A stretch of 64,000 bases of DNA. Source: Zopfochytrium polystomum (lineage: Eukaryota; Chytridiomycota; Chytridiomycetes; Chytridiales; Chytridiaceae). The stretch spans positions 425,671 to 489,670 of the forward strand of contig JAIVFJ010000023.1 in assembly GCA_025765615.1 (NCBI GenBank), read 5' to 3'. Under the pieces are notes generated by a model, which was not told the DNA's origin, made no database searches, and was given only the letters and a program-made list of their open reading frames with translations. Position 1 is the first letter of the stretch. Each line of letters begins with the position of its first letter. This document shows positions 1 through 11,900 of the stretch, in pieces. A program made the position numbers and the translations under genes.

Positions 1-19
1 CCAATATACGACTTTCCAG

Positions 20-313
20 TCAGTTATGAAAGTGTCTGGGGGGCTTCTCTCTCAGCTCCATCGACAAAGCTTGCTCGACCGGTTCATTCTATTTTTTGGC
101 CTCTTCATTTTTCTGGCGACCGTTGGATACATATTCTGGAAAAGAATGTGGTTCTTGCGTTTCGACCGACTATTGTATTCGACCAAGGGATCACCCACGG
201 TCACCACGCAGACTGTTATTTCAACGGCCACGTCTCTGCTGACGAGCACTCTGACCTCGGGAGGAGTGTCGGCGACAGAAACGGCTCAGAGCTGGCATCG
301 AGATGAGCTGTAG
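20..313 (+). CDS. SEC20: Sec20/BNIP1-like SNARE, C-terminal exon (partial)
   Basis: This is the last exon of a gene that enters from the left edge; a pyrimidine-rich tract ending in CAG at 17-19 looks like the 3' splice site. The visible 97 residues contain LLSQLHRQSLLDR followed by a strong transmembrane helix (about ILFFGLFIFLATVGYIFW) and a basic KR stop-transfer. This is the membrane-proximal arrangement of the Sec20 (BNIP1) SNARE, which acts in Golgi-to-ER retrograde fusion with Ufe1 and Use1. The tail is Ser/Thr-rich and the last residues before the TAG at 311-313 are HRDEL. Yeast Sec20 is known to end in HDEL, so the tetrapeptide RDEL here is probably a luminal retrieval signal. The SNARE motif itself lies outside the window, so the assignment rests on the C-terminus only. 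Confidence 0.8.
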   Translation, partial: SVMKVSGGLLSQLHRQSLLDRFILFFGLFIFLATVGYIFWKRMWFLRFDRLLYSTKGSPTVTTQTVISTATSLLTSTLTSGGVSATETAQSWHRDEL

Positions 314-487
314 ATGTACAGTAAATGAAGCGTATTTTCTTCACCCGCCAATTTTCTTCACCCCCGCTTTTCCGCTACTGCTACTTGATATCCCTGAATA
401 ATATTGGCGACATATACTGCCTTTTCCGAACAGTGCGCTCATGATGAGAAGTAATTCAAGTTTCGCTGTTAACTACGGTTCCACCGT

Positions 488-2029
488 TCATTTCTTCTTT
501 CCCTTGCCCCCCTTCTTCCCGCTACCCCCTTTCTTTTGCGACTTTCTCGCGATGTCTACCATTGCATCATTCAAATCCATTATCTCCTCATACAAAGAGC
601 CAGACATCCGCTCAGTCACGAGAACCTCCAACGGCTCCGCCTTTTTCGAAAGAGCGGCTGCCTTTCTCAACTTGAGCATTTCCAACACGCAGCGCCCTCC
701 TGTTTCGCCTATGTTGTTGCCGCGCAAGTCCAGCATAGTCAATGCCTTGTTGCACGTTGCGAGAGCCTGGCTTACGTAGGCTGTCGACGTTGCTGGAAGG
801 GCTACTGCGTCGTTGAGTGGTTGCGCGTTTGCACCTGCTGCCGCCGGTGCCTGCTGAGATGTTGATGCTAGTGCGTACAACTGAGCGGGGGCGTCGCTCT
901 GTCGCTGCAGCTGCTGTGCATGCTGGGTGACCGCTCCGCCCGCTCCGGGCCCCGCCTCAACCGTGGCGTTGTTTTCTCCAGGTAGTGGCGGTAATTTTGG
1001 CAGCTTTGCGGCAGTGTCGGAAAACGGCGGCAAGAGCTTCTCGCGGTCGGTGATGTTGTTCGCGGCGGCGTTCAGGATCTTCAACGTTGCGTTGACGCTT
1101 AAAGCTCTTGCAAAGTGCACGAGGCCTTCGTCCCCAATGCGGTTTCCCGTAATGTCGAGCTCCCTAAATCAAATCGATTTCCAAGGTCAGAGCTTTGCTT
1201 AACCCTATTCGACTTCCAAGTACTCACGTTATGGTGGTGTTCTCAATAAGAGCGGCGGCAACAGTCTCTGCCCCCCTAGCACCAATATCGCAGTATCGCA
1301 TGCTGATAACCTTCAAGACGCAGGCAGGCCCGGCAGCCATGATGCCGCTGAACACAGTGGTGACTCCCACTGAGGCTAAACCAGCGTTATGATCCAATAC
1401 AATAGAGGTTAACGCTTTTGCTCCCGTGCACATGGCCCGAATATGGGCGGCCGTCGCTGCCGTAACGTTGCAGTCTATCAAGTGAAGGGTCGCAAGGGAG
1501 GGGTGCGTTGAGACCAGCTTTGCAAGGGTCTCAAGCGCCTTGGGGTCCATGGGACTCAACCAAAGACACAGCGTGCTGAGCGGAGAGTAGGTGTTGAAGG
1601 TTTGGTGCAGTGCGTGGACATCGCTGACGGCGAGCTTATGGTTATTAATTATGATCTACTTTTGCACCGTAGCGTTTTGGCAAGGGGGAATTGCTCAAGT
1701 CAGTAAAGTACCTCCGGGCATAAGAGGTGGCTGTTACCTCTTATTCTTGCAACACCTACCTTGTCGACATCTTCAATTGCCTGAGCAGCCCGTTCGAGTC
1801 TTTTTGCGACCGCCGTAATAGGTTCAACAATATATCTCCGGCACTGATTCGTGTAGGCATTTTTCAACGCTCTCAATTCGACGAGCCGTTGCTGAGTTGC
1901 TGCCTCGTCTCCAGCCCCGCCTCCTTTATCCTTTTTCGCAGACATAGCCTTCTTCTTTTTTCCCGACGAGGATCCTGCAGACCCCGTCTTTCGCCCTCGT
2001 TTTGAACCAGTCGAAGATTTTCCGGCCAT
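488..2029 (-). CDS. Leucine-rich repeat (ribonuclease-inhibitor type) protein
   Basis: There are three exons on the minus strand: 2029-1760, 1634-1228 and 1163-488. Together they encode 450 aa; an in-frame extension of 5 codons without ATG lies upstream. The N-terminus is Lys/Ser/Gly-rich (GKKKKAMSAKKDKGGG) and is followed by a helical stretch. Several LRRs of the long RI type follow, with LATLHLIDCNVTAATAAHI, LKVISMRYCDIGARGAETV, TELDITGNRIGDEGLVHF and LTMLDLRGNNIGETGGRCV. A low-complexity Ala/Gln/Pro insertion sits between repeats. The C-terminus is another basic tail (KKGGSGKKGGKGKKK). LRR proteins of this shape are common in axoneme and flagellar complexes (TCTE1/LRRC34 relatives), but nothing here proves that role. 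The partner is unknown. Confidence 0.75.
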
Positions 2030-2696
2030 TTCGAGTAGCTTCAAGGGTTGGTTTCTCTGTCTTTCTAAAGTTATTATTACTTGACTCTCTGTCGCTGCCT
2101 CTTTGAACTAGATCAGTTGTTTTGGCCCAGCTGCTGGTTCCTTCAGGGTCCCTACCAACGCGTTCCACAGATCGATAGGGTATTATCAATCTGCGAGACT
2201 TGGAACACGTTTTATCACAGCAGGCGCCAAATTTAAATTCTAGAAGTACCGAATGCTCCTTGTCAAAAGTCGTGTGAAGAAATTCTCCGTTGGGTCGTTG
2301 TATAAATTGGTGTCTTTTGAAAACAAACATTACCTTAAGAAGATTGGCGCAATCGACGTTGGCGTTGGCAATCGTTGCCGCCGTCCCTGACATGCACCTT
2401 TCAAGATCACCCCAAAAGTGGGGCCTATGTTAATCCCTGGTCTGCGGCTTGTGCGGTGCCCGATCGGTTTCAAATTAGGCTACATCCCTCATCCAGGAGT
2501 GCGCTTCTTGATCGCCCAAAATGATAGCAGCGATGATGAAATTCGTAGCACGACAACAATCAACAGGCATGTAGATCAGACTCAATATCTATTCCGTGGG
2601 TGAACACTCGTACCCAATTCACTCCGCGCGACCGTTCTCTCAAGTACCCTTTTCAACCAACACAACGTCCACCCGTTTGAAAAACAGTGCCCCTCA
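2030..2696. other. Intergenic region, no firm gene
   Basis: This lies between the 5' end of the LRR gene and the 3' end of ERD2, both on the minus strand. A short minus-strand ORF begins with ATG at about 2393 and reads about 20 codons to a GTAATG donor-like site. It could be a 5' exon, but I could not join it to the LRR frame. No other coding signal was seen. Confidence 0.4.
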
Positions 2697-3888
2697 TCAC
2701 GCCGGCAATCGGAACTTCTTTCCCTTGAGTACCCTGAGAGACATTTTTGTAAAAAAAAGATGCACAGCGGTGTGATTGTTGGGCGTGCGCAAGGGCACTC
2801 ACTTTGTGAAGTAGACGTAGAAAAAGTCGCAGTAGAGGCCGGTCTGCACCAATCCTGCAATCACGGCGATCCAATCCACTGTGCAAGGCGGCGACATTCC
2901 GTTACTTCAAGGAAAGACAATGTATCTTCCTTTCTGTGAACCTCTTACCATGGTACCGAGGATCATCGAAGAAGTAGCGGTAGATCCAGTTGAACAAGTA
3001 GAGCGCACGGTATGCTCCGAGCGCGAAGAGGTAGTGGGTCGTGATCGTTTCCGCTTCGCCCGTCCTGGTGAGTTGGAAGAGCTGGGGAAGAACCGCAACT
3101 GCTTCGAGGTAAATGGAGAACGACCACAAAATCTATTGGGAGAGCGAACGAGTTGCGCGTTAGCGGACCCAAAAAGTAGTTTCAAGTCCCACCTCCGTGA
3201 AAGTAAACTCAGGATTAATGAGGAGAGCAAGCACAAAGGCAGGGCCAACGAGGAATTCCACTCGAAAAGTGTCAAGCGCTGGGTCCCAGGTCGCTCTAAA
3301 TTTGAACTGCATCGCGTAGCAAATGCCAGCCGCCGAGGCGATAAAAAATATCTGAAGCGCCAGAATGCAAAGTGGATTCGTTAAAGATTGCAGCAACGAC
3401 AGCACTCGAATGCAAATTTACGTACTTTCATGGCCTGTCGTGTTCGCAGAAGGAGTCAAGTAACACGGATCAACGTGGTGTTCTACTTGCAATATTCTTT
3501 TTCAAGTTCCAACGCACCGTGTTGTAGATGGAGTAAAACTTGTAGAACAAGTCCAGGTATCGGGTGAGAAAAACGACGAGGTACAAGGCCTGCGACTTGA
3601 ACGAAATTCCTAGTTTCGCGCAAGAGTTAGCAATTGGGCGTTTCGGGCGAAAAGGGAGAGGTCCAATGGACCAGATCCTTTCGGGCCCAGCTGGATTGGG
3701 GGAAACGCCGAAGATCACCGCCGGTCACGTCCTTCTCACCTTGAGCAGATCGCTTCGACCAGATCTTCGCGACTGATGATTTCCCGTATACGTCAGATTC
3801 GTCTAAAGACGACAGTATTGCTTCACTCACGCAAAATTATGATGGATGCCAGATGCGCCATATCGGCTACGAGGCGAAATATGTTCAT
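2697..3888 (-). CDS. ERD2: ER lumen protein retaining receptor (HDEL/KDEL receptor)
   Basis: There are eight exons on the minus strand: 3888-3831, 3772-3740, 3609-3518, 3434-3426, 3351-3193, 3132-2949, 2878-2803 and 2733-2697. They sum to 648 nt and 215 aa, the usual length for ERD2. The protein starts [19 protein letters not shown], and every family block is present: [95 protein letters not shown] and the C-terminal [14 protein letters not shown]2 is a seven-helix Golgi receptor that binds HDEL/KDEL-type tails and returns escaped ER proteins in COPI vesicles. The fourth exon is only 9 nt (Ala-Met-Lys). It fits exactly between YNT and IFFIAS, where relatives carry a similar Ser-Met-Lys. The neighbouring Sec20-like gene ends in a possible ligand of this receptor, HRDEL. 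Confidence 0.97.
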
Positions 3889-4189
3889 GGTTGATGTCGA
3901 GGCGGAGCACTGTACAGGTCCGGCGTCTCTCTGCAAATCGGATCGAGTCAATATAAATAAGGAATAGTTACGTCCGATCACTTTGGCGACTGGTAGGTAC
4001 AGAAAGCGAGCCGCGGGGAAAGTTGCCGCAGGGACAGCATAGCTCGAGAAGATGGACGATGGACAGATCTCACCTCGATGGGCTTCTTGTTTGTTTTTTG
4101 CTCTTCTGTTTTTCTCCCTGCCGTCGCGAACAAACGAGAAATGGATTTGCCCCGAGACCCCCCACCGCCACGTACACACACACGCCATA
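3889..4189. other. ERD2 upstream region
   Basis: About 300 nt between the ERD2 start codon and the stop codon of the next minus-strand gene. It should hold the ERD2 promoter and leader. I see no TATA box close to the ATG and no additional gene. Confidence 0.4.
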
Positions 4190-5269
4190 TCAGTACTCGT
4201 CATCTTCGTCTCCGTCGTCAAACTCCTCAATCTCGCTTCGCACCAGAAGTGTTCCTGTTGCCTCAGCCGCGTCGCCATCCTCCTTGCCGCCAGAATTGAA
4301 TGCGCCTCCTTTCGGTGGTGCGACAGTCACTTCCGCCCTGCTGCCGACCACATCCCAACCAACAAGGTCTGACCCGGCTTGCGGATCGACCAAGTACACA
4401 GTTCCCCTATCGAATGCGACAGATACACCCAATGACAGTACCAGACTGAGAGAAACCACGCCGCCACCGTACACCTCGGAATTCTCGAATCCGGCGGGCA
4501 TTTCGTACACGTTGTTCACTAAAAAGTAGTGCAGGACCGGTGTGAGGTGATGCGTTGTGAGAAGAATTACGGGTGATAGCCTAGGTTTGTAAGAGAAGGA
4601 AGAAGTGAGTTTAGGCATGTAGAATAGCAATCAAAATGCAATCGACTTTAACGGTTTTTTGGCCCGTTGTTCGCAACACAACCAATTGCGAGTGGGGATT
4701 GATATCGGATTGAACTTCAAGCGTCGATAGTACACTCACCGTCTCAAGGGCCCATAGCACGTCTCGACATCATCTTCCAGGTAGTCCAGACCAAGCTCAT
4801 CGACGTCAGCGCGTTTCAAAAACAGGCCGTCGACACCCTTGCTCACTTGAATGTGCATCTCCGACTCGACAAGTCGCCGAACTGGTCTTAACGGTGCACC
4901 CTCCGCTCCTGTGCCGGCAACAGATGCAGCTGCGGTGGAACCTGTAGCAGTCGCACCGTCTGGGTCAAATGTAATGGTGACGGAGGGAACAGAGGAACGG
5001 GCCACTTGAGGGGGCAGCGACGAATCTGTAGTGGCACGGTCCTCAACCACTGTCGGCAGTGTTGGGCTTCCCGCCGACAACGCTTCAGGAATAGGCGCTG
5101 CCGCGGTTGAATCCGATGAGTAATCTATGGGAACTGGGTTGACCAGCAGAAATGAGTGGTTGTGGTGTCGAGCCGACGCCTTCATGTTGTTGGCCGCGTA
5201 GAAGAGCGCATGCCTGGAGATGTCTGCGATGGACGGAGGCTGTACGGAGTCCGTTGATGGTTTGGTCAT
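4190..5269 (-). CDS. Hypothetical protein with one hydrophobic segment
   Basis: Two exons, 5269-4740 and 4580-4190, join in phase (…GPLRR|LSPVILL…) to give 306 aa; the 5' splice site is GTGAGT and the 3' site CTAG. The N-terminal half is rich in Ser, Thr, Ala and Pro and is probably disordered. The region around the exon junction (HIQVSKGVDGLFLKR to LTTHHLTPVLHYFLVNNVYE) looks folded. One segment after it (GGGVVSLSLVLSLGVSVAF) could be a membrane helix. The C-terminus is acidic (EEFDDGDEDDEY). I do not recognise a family. The start lies 67 nt downstream of the stop codon of the preceding gene, just after a 20-nt T run in sense orientation, so the two minus-strand genes are tightly packed. Confidence 0.6.
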
Positions 5270-5336
5270 TTTCAAGATTAAAAAAGAAAAAAAAAAAAAA
5301 AAAAAACTTGTGTGGATAGCTTCCCAATTTTTCAGT

Positions 5337-6110
5337 TCAGGCGGTTGTGACGCGCCTCCTCCGTTTTCTCTTCCCTGAGAGCGAGCCCACTCCCGCCCGG
5401 CCATTATCCACAGAAGCATCTGTTAAACCAGAGCCTCCAAAGGATCCCCGCCCAGGAAACAAGGCTTTTTTGAAAGCCAATGCGGCATCGCCGACTGCAT
5501 GCCCAGCTACATTTGCTGCTGAGCCAACAGCATGCCCGGCCGCGTTCGCAGCGGTTCCAACGGCATGGCCCGCCGCGTTTGCAGCCTCCAAAAGGCGTGC
5601 TCGGAAATTCGGTGTGCCGGACTGTGGAGATGTTGGCGACTTCTTTTGCATGTTGCTCAGCCTCCCATTATTGTTGAGCGCACTATCTTCCACTCGACCT
5701 TCAGGAGAAATTGATCCGGGGGCATCCAGGTCATCCACGTTTGCGTGATCTGGATCGGTCTTGCCTTCTCCGACCGCTGGAGGAGGCACTTCCTGGACCA
5801 CCTCCACGGCAGGAGGCGGGATTAGCGGTGGCTGCGATGGTGGCGGTGGGCGTCTAGCAATAGTCTTCGAAAACGGTAGGAGGGAGTAGTGGAAGAACGA
5901 TACTAGAAGAAGAATTCCAAATAGAACGTAACACGGAGACTTTGCTTGGGTCCACCAGGGCTTTACTTTCTTCCGGAGGATGAAATACGTCATGAATGTG
6001 GCCTGACCAGCGATGTGAGCAAAGCGTCAGGCGGCCGATGAAACCGTTAAAGAGACACTTACAACAAACCACTTTGGAGAGAAATTTGGCAGTATCCTTG
6101 TGGACGACAT
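5337..6110 (-). CDS. Single-pass membrane protein with 11-residue Ala/Gly repeats
   Basis: Two exons, 6110-6063 and 6002-5337, give 237 aa. The first exon encodes MSSTRILPNFSPKWFV and joins in phase to ATFMTYFILRKKVKPWW. A membrane helix (about CYVLFGILLLVSFFHYSLLPF) follows, then a Pro-rich linker (RRPPPPSQPPLIPPP). A helical region then carries three copies of the 11-mer AANAAGHAVGT (last position T, S or D). The C-terminus is strongly basic (GKRKRRRRVTTA). Eleven-residue amphipathic repeats occur in LEA-type and apolipoprotein-like membrane-surface helices, so a lipid-surface role is possible, but I do not recognise the family. The start ATG is supported by the clean splice rather than by homology. 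Confidence 0.6.
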
Positions 6111-6797
6111 CCTGGGAGATCGCACTTCCGGATGGAGATTTGCGCGACAACGTTCCTCTCACGACTGATTCAGCGAGGTTTCGTGAGGCTGAGCTGTAAA
6201 TGGGCAAAAAGGTGACTACTGGATGCCACCTGACAGTGGATTGAAGGAGTCCGCTGATCGGTGGTCGCAGAGGAATGTAGGTGAGGGAGGAATGTGGAGC
6301 TGGTGTGCGGTTGGTCGTTGTGCTCACAGCGACGGTCGTGAGACCAATCCGACCGCTTGTGAGGGAGGGACCGAGCGCAAGCAGGCTGGGGAGGCCGGCG
6401 AGATGCAGACCAAACGCGAAGAGGAAAAAGTGTTGAGGTCGGCTGCGGCGGGTCCCCTTCCGTCCGTCTGTCGTCTTTCGTCGGTGTGTCCGCAGGCCGC
6501 CGCCGCCGTCTGCAGGTCTCGTTTTCCCAGTGTCACGTGCCGGAAACGGAAGCACGCGCGCCAACAAAGGTGGTTCAACGATGAGGCTTCCAGAAAAAAG
6601 AGGTTCAACCTTTTTTGCTGTTTCTTTCTGTTTGTGGCGGTGCTCTGATAAAGTTGGTATCTGCTTTTGTCTTCTGGTTTCAGTGCCATGATTTGACGTT
6701 TCCAAAAGCGAAAAAAAAAAAACAAAAAAAAACCAAAAAAACAATCACGACAACAAGCGTAACATCCACAACAAGCAAGGGCCTCTTCCTCTTCTCA
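6111..6797. promoter_or_regulatory. Divergent intergenic region
   Basis: This separates the minus-strand 11-mer-repeat gene from the plus-strand antiporter gene, so it probably holds both promoters. It contains an A-rich tract at about 6708-6745 shortly upstream of the antiporter ATG, and a GC-rich part at 6440-6560. No coding signal stands out on either strand. Confidence 0.4.
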
Positions 6798-8875
6798 ATG
6801 GTCGCTGCCGCAGATGGATCCGATTCGGAATGCGCAGACCCTCGACCGCGAAGAAGAAACGCGCTGCGAAGAGGAGAAAGGATACCCGTTGATGATGAGC
6901 CTGATGGAGGAGGAGGCGGAGGAAGAAGAGGAGGAGGGCAACGGCGGGGACGACAACGACCACGACCGCGACCAAGATCGGCCGGACAAACAGAAGATCA
7001 CCTCGCCCCTTCATTCGCCGTCGTGGCGAGACAGACCACTTTCCCTTCCAAACATCCCTTCACTTCGCGCTGGCAGTTTCCCCCCCTTCTCATCACAGCC
7101 ATGGGGGCAATCACCCTTTTGATGATAGCACCGTTCCCTGTTTCGTCAATATCTGTGAATCTCCTCAGCAACAATCTGCGTCGGGATGCCGAACCGGAGG
7201 CGGCGATCGGACCCCCAACAACGGAAACAGCCCACGCCCACCCCACCACCGCCCATCCGCTTTTGCTCATTCTCTCTCTCCTCCTCACCGTGGTAATCGG
7301 AATGGCGGGTGGTCGGATCAGTGATAGGTGGTTCAAGCAGTCCCCATTGTTGGGCATGCTGATCGCCGGAGTGCTCGCGCGTAACCTCCTCCCTGCGGTG
7401 ATCTTGCCCCTTCCCCACACTTGGACAGCACGCCTATGGGGGGTGGCGCTGTCGGCTGTCTCAGCTCGAGCAGGATTGTCCCTGCACCTGTCCACCTTCA
7501 CTTCGATCATTCCCGCTTCAGAGCAAGTCTCTCCCATATCACCCACACAACCACAAGCTGCCTCACTCGCCGCACCCCCCTCCAACAATTCTTTCGAACC
7601 CATTGTCTGGCCTGATTACCTCCACGACCTCAGCATTCTCAAATATTCCGGCATCAACTGCCACAACAGCACTACTCTTGGGAACTTTACCTATTCTTGG
7701 CGAAGCCCTCTTTCTCTCGAACTTGGCCAGGATGATATTCCGTCTTCCAACGGCGTGGGCCTTCACCCTCGCCTTTGGGGTAGCGTCAATATCGCCCGGC
7801 GTTGTGGTCCCACTTCTTCTCAATCTTCAAGAACGGAGGGAATGGCGCAACTCAAAGCTCCCACAGACGCTTCTTGCTGCAACCGGTCTCGACGTTCTAG
7901 TCGCCACCACCGGCTTCGGTGTTTCCCTGGCTGCCGTATTTGGGCACTCCCATGAAGGTTCGGGAACCCCTCATTTGGAGCACTCATCGTGGTTCGCCCG
8001 AGGTGTCGAGGAGGTTTTTTTCGGCGTCCTTGGTGGTGCACTGTTCGGCACACTTGCCTTCATCATGCGGAAGGCAAAGATTGCTGAATTCATAGCTACG
8101 CCACTGCTATTTACGCTGACGACTGTGGCAATGCTTACAGCGAAAGGTCTTGGATTTCCCGGATCAGCTTCTAGCTGCGTCATTTTGTCATGGGCGGCAG
8201 TTGCAAACGTCTGGGATAAAGATGCCGTGGATGATGCGAATAAGCGGTAAGGTTCTTCAAATGTCAACTGTTTCAATTAAGCTGAAGTCTCTGCGCAATC
8301 CGCGCCGCAGCTTAAAGCTTGTATGGAAATACGCGGAACCTTTCTTGTTCCCCCTTATTGGCGCATCGGTTTGTTTTGTTGAAATCTCTCCCTCTCTGCT
8401 GTTCACGGCAATGCTCTGCGTTGTGTCCTCGGTTCTCGTGAAAATGTTGTTCGCTTTTCTTGCCGCAAGTGCTGCGGGTCTCAACTCTGAGGAGCAGACC
8501 CTCACAGCTGGAGTGTGGTCGGGTAAAGCCAGTGTACAGGTCCGTTTTAACACTTTGTTGTTGTTTAATCCCGAGGAAGCCAATCTAAAATGACTGACCA
8601 TATCCTGTGTTTTTGCACTTAAGGCGGCGCTTTCGACTGTTACCGTTGAGGCTGTTCAGCAGTACCACCTCCAAAACACGCCGGACGAAGTTCGATCTCG
8701 CATTGTCTTTGCTTTTATGGTTTGCGCAATTCTGATTGGAGGTCCTCTCGCTGCAACGTGGGTCTCAGTGTTCGGTGGTCGTTCGGGAAGTGCAGTGCTT
8801 GCGGCCAAAGTTGATATGGAGGATGCTGCGGTTGGGCACGATTTGAAGAATGCAGAGGTGGACAACTCCCCATAG
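6798..8875 (+). CDS. Cation/proton antiporter, SLC9B/NHA-like
   Basis: Conserved blocks of the SLC9B (NHA/NHEDC) branch of CPA2 antiporters are present: PLLGMLIAGVLARNLLP, RLWGVALSAVSARAGLSL, LPILGEALFLSNLARMIFRL, LAFGVASISPGVVVPLLL, FPLIGASV and WSGKASVQAALSTV. Such proteins exchange Na+, Li+ or K+ for H+ across plasma or organelle membranes. The 5' part is 6798 to about 7500. The 3' part is exon to 8246, then 8311-8539 and 8624-8875, all joined in phase. Between about 7490 and 7670 the reading frame changes, and I found no ordinary GT-AG intron that restores it; only a 31-nt candidate (7527-7557) does so. The exon structure there is therefore unresolved. The N-terminal extension is Arg/Gly-rich and low-complexity. 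Confidence 0.8.
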
Positions 8876-8946
8876 TACTTACAGAATAATACTATCTGAG
8901 CAAGAACAACACGTCAGTACAAAGTTTATTTTGCTTTGAGTGTCGG

Positions 8947-11900
8947 ATGGATGACAAGGGCGAAGGCATCGTCGAACCAGATGGCTCAGAGGGAGTGCCC
9001 ACCGCCATAAATGGCGTACCCGAAGGCGCTCCACCCTCCGATGTTGCCTTATCTTCCGCTTCACCAGTAGCGTCATCGCCGAGACAATTTTTATCCATTA
9101 CCTCCCCTGCATCGCCATCGCTGTCTCGACAACGCTCACAGTCTACGTCCGCCATCAGCGGGGATCATGGACCCTTCGAGGTTGGTTCGACGTACTACTG
9201 CAAACACATTTACTAAGGCGAGTTGCAGGAGCTGATTGAGCCCTCGAATAAGTCGCCACGGCGCTCGCCGCTAGCGTCCTCTATGTATGCGCCGAAACCT
9301 GTACATCCCTCTAGTCAACTGCATGTATTGACAGAGTCAGGGAACACCCCATCCGCCACTGCAATGGTGCTTGCTCCGGTTTCGTTGGATCAGCCTCCCT
9401 CTCCGACATCTTCAACATCAACGGAAAGCCCACGGCTGGACTCCCTCGTGTCGTCGCCGTCTCCACCGCCACCACCCATTGGTCGTAGGTCTCGCGGAAG
9501 TCGGGGCTCGGCAACAAACTCGCTTACACTCAGCTCCGAAGAGTTCGCTCCCGTTCGATTCTCCTTGACGCGTATTCTGGACTCGTTTGATAAACTTGAA
9601 GAAGCTTTCAATGAGTCCCAGCTTCAACGAAACCAAAAAGACGCAGCGACCGAAGCTCCGGAGTTGGATCCGTCGCACGACGAATCGCGCGGAAACGAGT
9701 CGAACGGAATTGCGCACGATACTGTTTGTCTGGCCGCGGATGAGGCGGTAGTCCCCACCGCAAGACTTTCGACTGTGGTATTTGCAGAAGGTGCTTCTCT
9801 CTCGGTGGTACCCGGGTCTCCGCGCGAAGTGCCCGCAACAGCGGCTGAGGAAGAAGTTCTCGATGTGCGTGGTGCAGAAAGATCAACAATTGCAGCAACC
9901 ACACCACAACCGAACCATTTGCCACTTGGCATTCACAAGGGTCATCCCAGTTCAGACCTAGAGCAAACCTTTTTTGATCGCCCTCCATCGGAGCGCCCGA
10001 CCGCGTCGTCCTCGAGACAGAGTCTCTCATCGACATCGCCCGCGGCAGGCTCACCTTCCGGTCCCACTCTTGGAGCTGACTTCTCTTCTGATCACTCGCC
10101 GACTGCACGGAAACGAGTAGAACCGGTACCCGACATCTCTGGGTCAAGTGACAAGATACAAGCTACACGAAAACACAATGGAAGCGTACAACGGCGGCTT
10201 GAACGGTCACCATCGCCACATCGAGATGCCCAAGTAAACTCAACATCGAAAAAAACCGCACCTACAACAGCAATAACAAGGCTGCCCGGATCAAACTCTA
10301 GCAACGTGCTGCGCGAGCTGTGGGGTTTACTTCATGGGGAACTGGTCAGCAGCGACTTTGATGAGAGCCATGATATGAAAAAGGAGAGAGTCCAGAACTT
10401 CTTGATGGTGCCATTGGAGTTTGAAAGGGTGCGTTTTGGTTTCGCTGGTACGCTTTTCCAGCTTTTACTGACCGCCGTCGAAACCTTTAGCTCATGTCCC
10501 TTGGATTTTTTATTTGCATGGATTCCTTTTTGTACATATTTACCATCTTACCACTCCGTATTCTTATCGCGGCTGGGTCAATTCTGAAAGGAACAATGCT
10601 TCGGACTCGAAAACTGAAAGCGGCACAAAAGTGCGATCTTCTGCGTGGTGCCCTTGTGATATTGTGTTGGCTCATGTTGGAACATGTTGACGCATCACGC
10701 TTGTATCATTCCATCCGACTGCAAGCGACCATCAAGCTTTATGTTATCTTCAACGTGCTGGAGGTGAGTAACCTGCATTTGGCGACACTCAAATTGACTT
10801 CCTCATATCAAAATGAAAAGATCTGCGACAAGCTGTGCAGTGCATTCGGTCATGATATACTCGACTCTCTTTTCTCGAAAACAACGGTTGAATTTACAAG
10901 AATGTCATCATCAGCCTCGGCTCGACGCATTAGTCGGATGACACACTTTGTTGTTGCGCTCTTCTATGTTTTTGCGCACTCAATGGTCCTTTTCTATCAA
11001 GTCATGACGCTAAACGCTGCTATCAACAGCCACAACAGCTCTCTATTGACACTTCTCATCTCCAACCAGTTTATTGAGATAAAAGGAAGTGTCTTCAAGA
11101 AGTTTGAGCGGGAGAATCTGTTTCAACTTTGTTGCAGTGGTACGCACTACTTCGATCGAAAAGGCACGCTTTCTTACAATTCTTTTCGTAGATATCGTTG
11201 AGAGATTCCAATTGTCCATTTTCCTCGCAATTATCACTGGCAGAAACTTTGTTGAATTTGTGGGGGGCGAGGCAGTTGACAGCTTCTTCACGTCGGTATT
11301 CAATAAGGCACTTTCGCTTGTTTCGATCTCGACACTGTCGGAATGGATTCATAGCATCGCAGGATCCCCCTTTTCGTTATATAACTTTATGCAGTCGTTT
11401 ATCAAGTGGATCTCCTCAGTTACCATCTCTAATGTGATGGAAAATGGGCCAACAGCTCTTTACTCCGTTTTCCGCCTGGCGTTGGAAGGATTAGGATCGA
11501 ATCAACTGTTTTCAGACCCATCCGCAATCATTCATGGCGCCGTGGAGGATGTCATGGCGTTTTACGCTTCGATTCCGTGGTCAATGCTTTGGGGCCTATT
11601 TGGACCAGTACTGATGGTGTATGCCACGGAGATTCTTGTCGACTGGCTTAAGCACGCATTTATTACGAAGTTCAATCAGATCCGTCCGAGTGTGTACTCT
11701 CGCTTTTCGGACAGCCTATGTCGGGATCTCATCGGGTTAAGGGTGGTGGCTGGCAGCACTGGCGAAGTGGTAGTTACGGAACAAATGGTAAGGCAACGAG
11801 TTTTTTTTGTTCCTCGACCGCGCGCTAAGACTTTCGATTTGGTCCTAGAACGCTGCGGGTCGATCGCCTGCCGTTGCGCGACGTATCGGCTTTGTTTCGA

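Noticed and set aside
2334..2393. Short minus-strand exon-like ORF starting MSGTAATIANAN with a GTAATG donor
   Set aside because: I could not join it in phase to the LRR gene or to any other exon; possibly 5' leader sequence.
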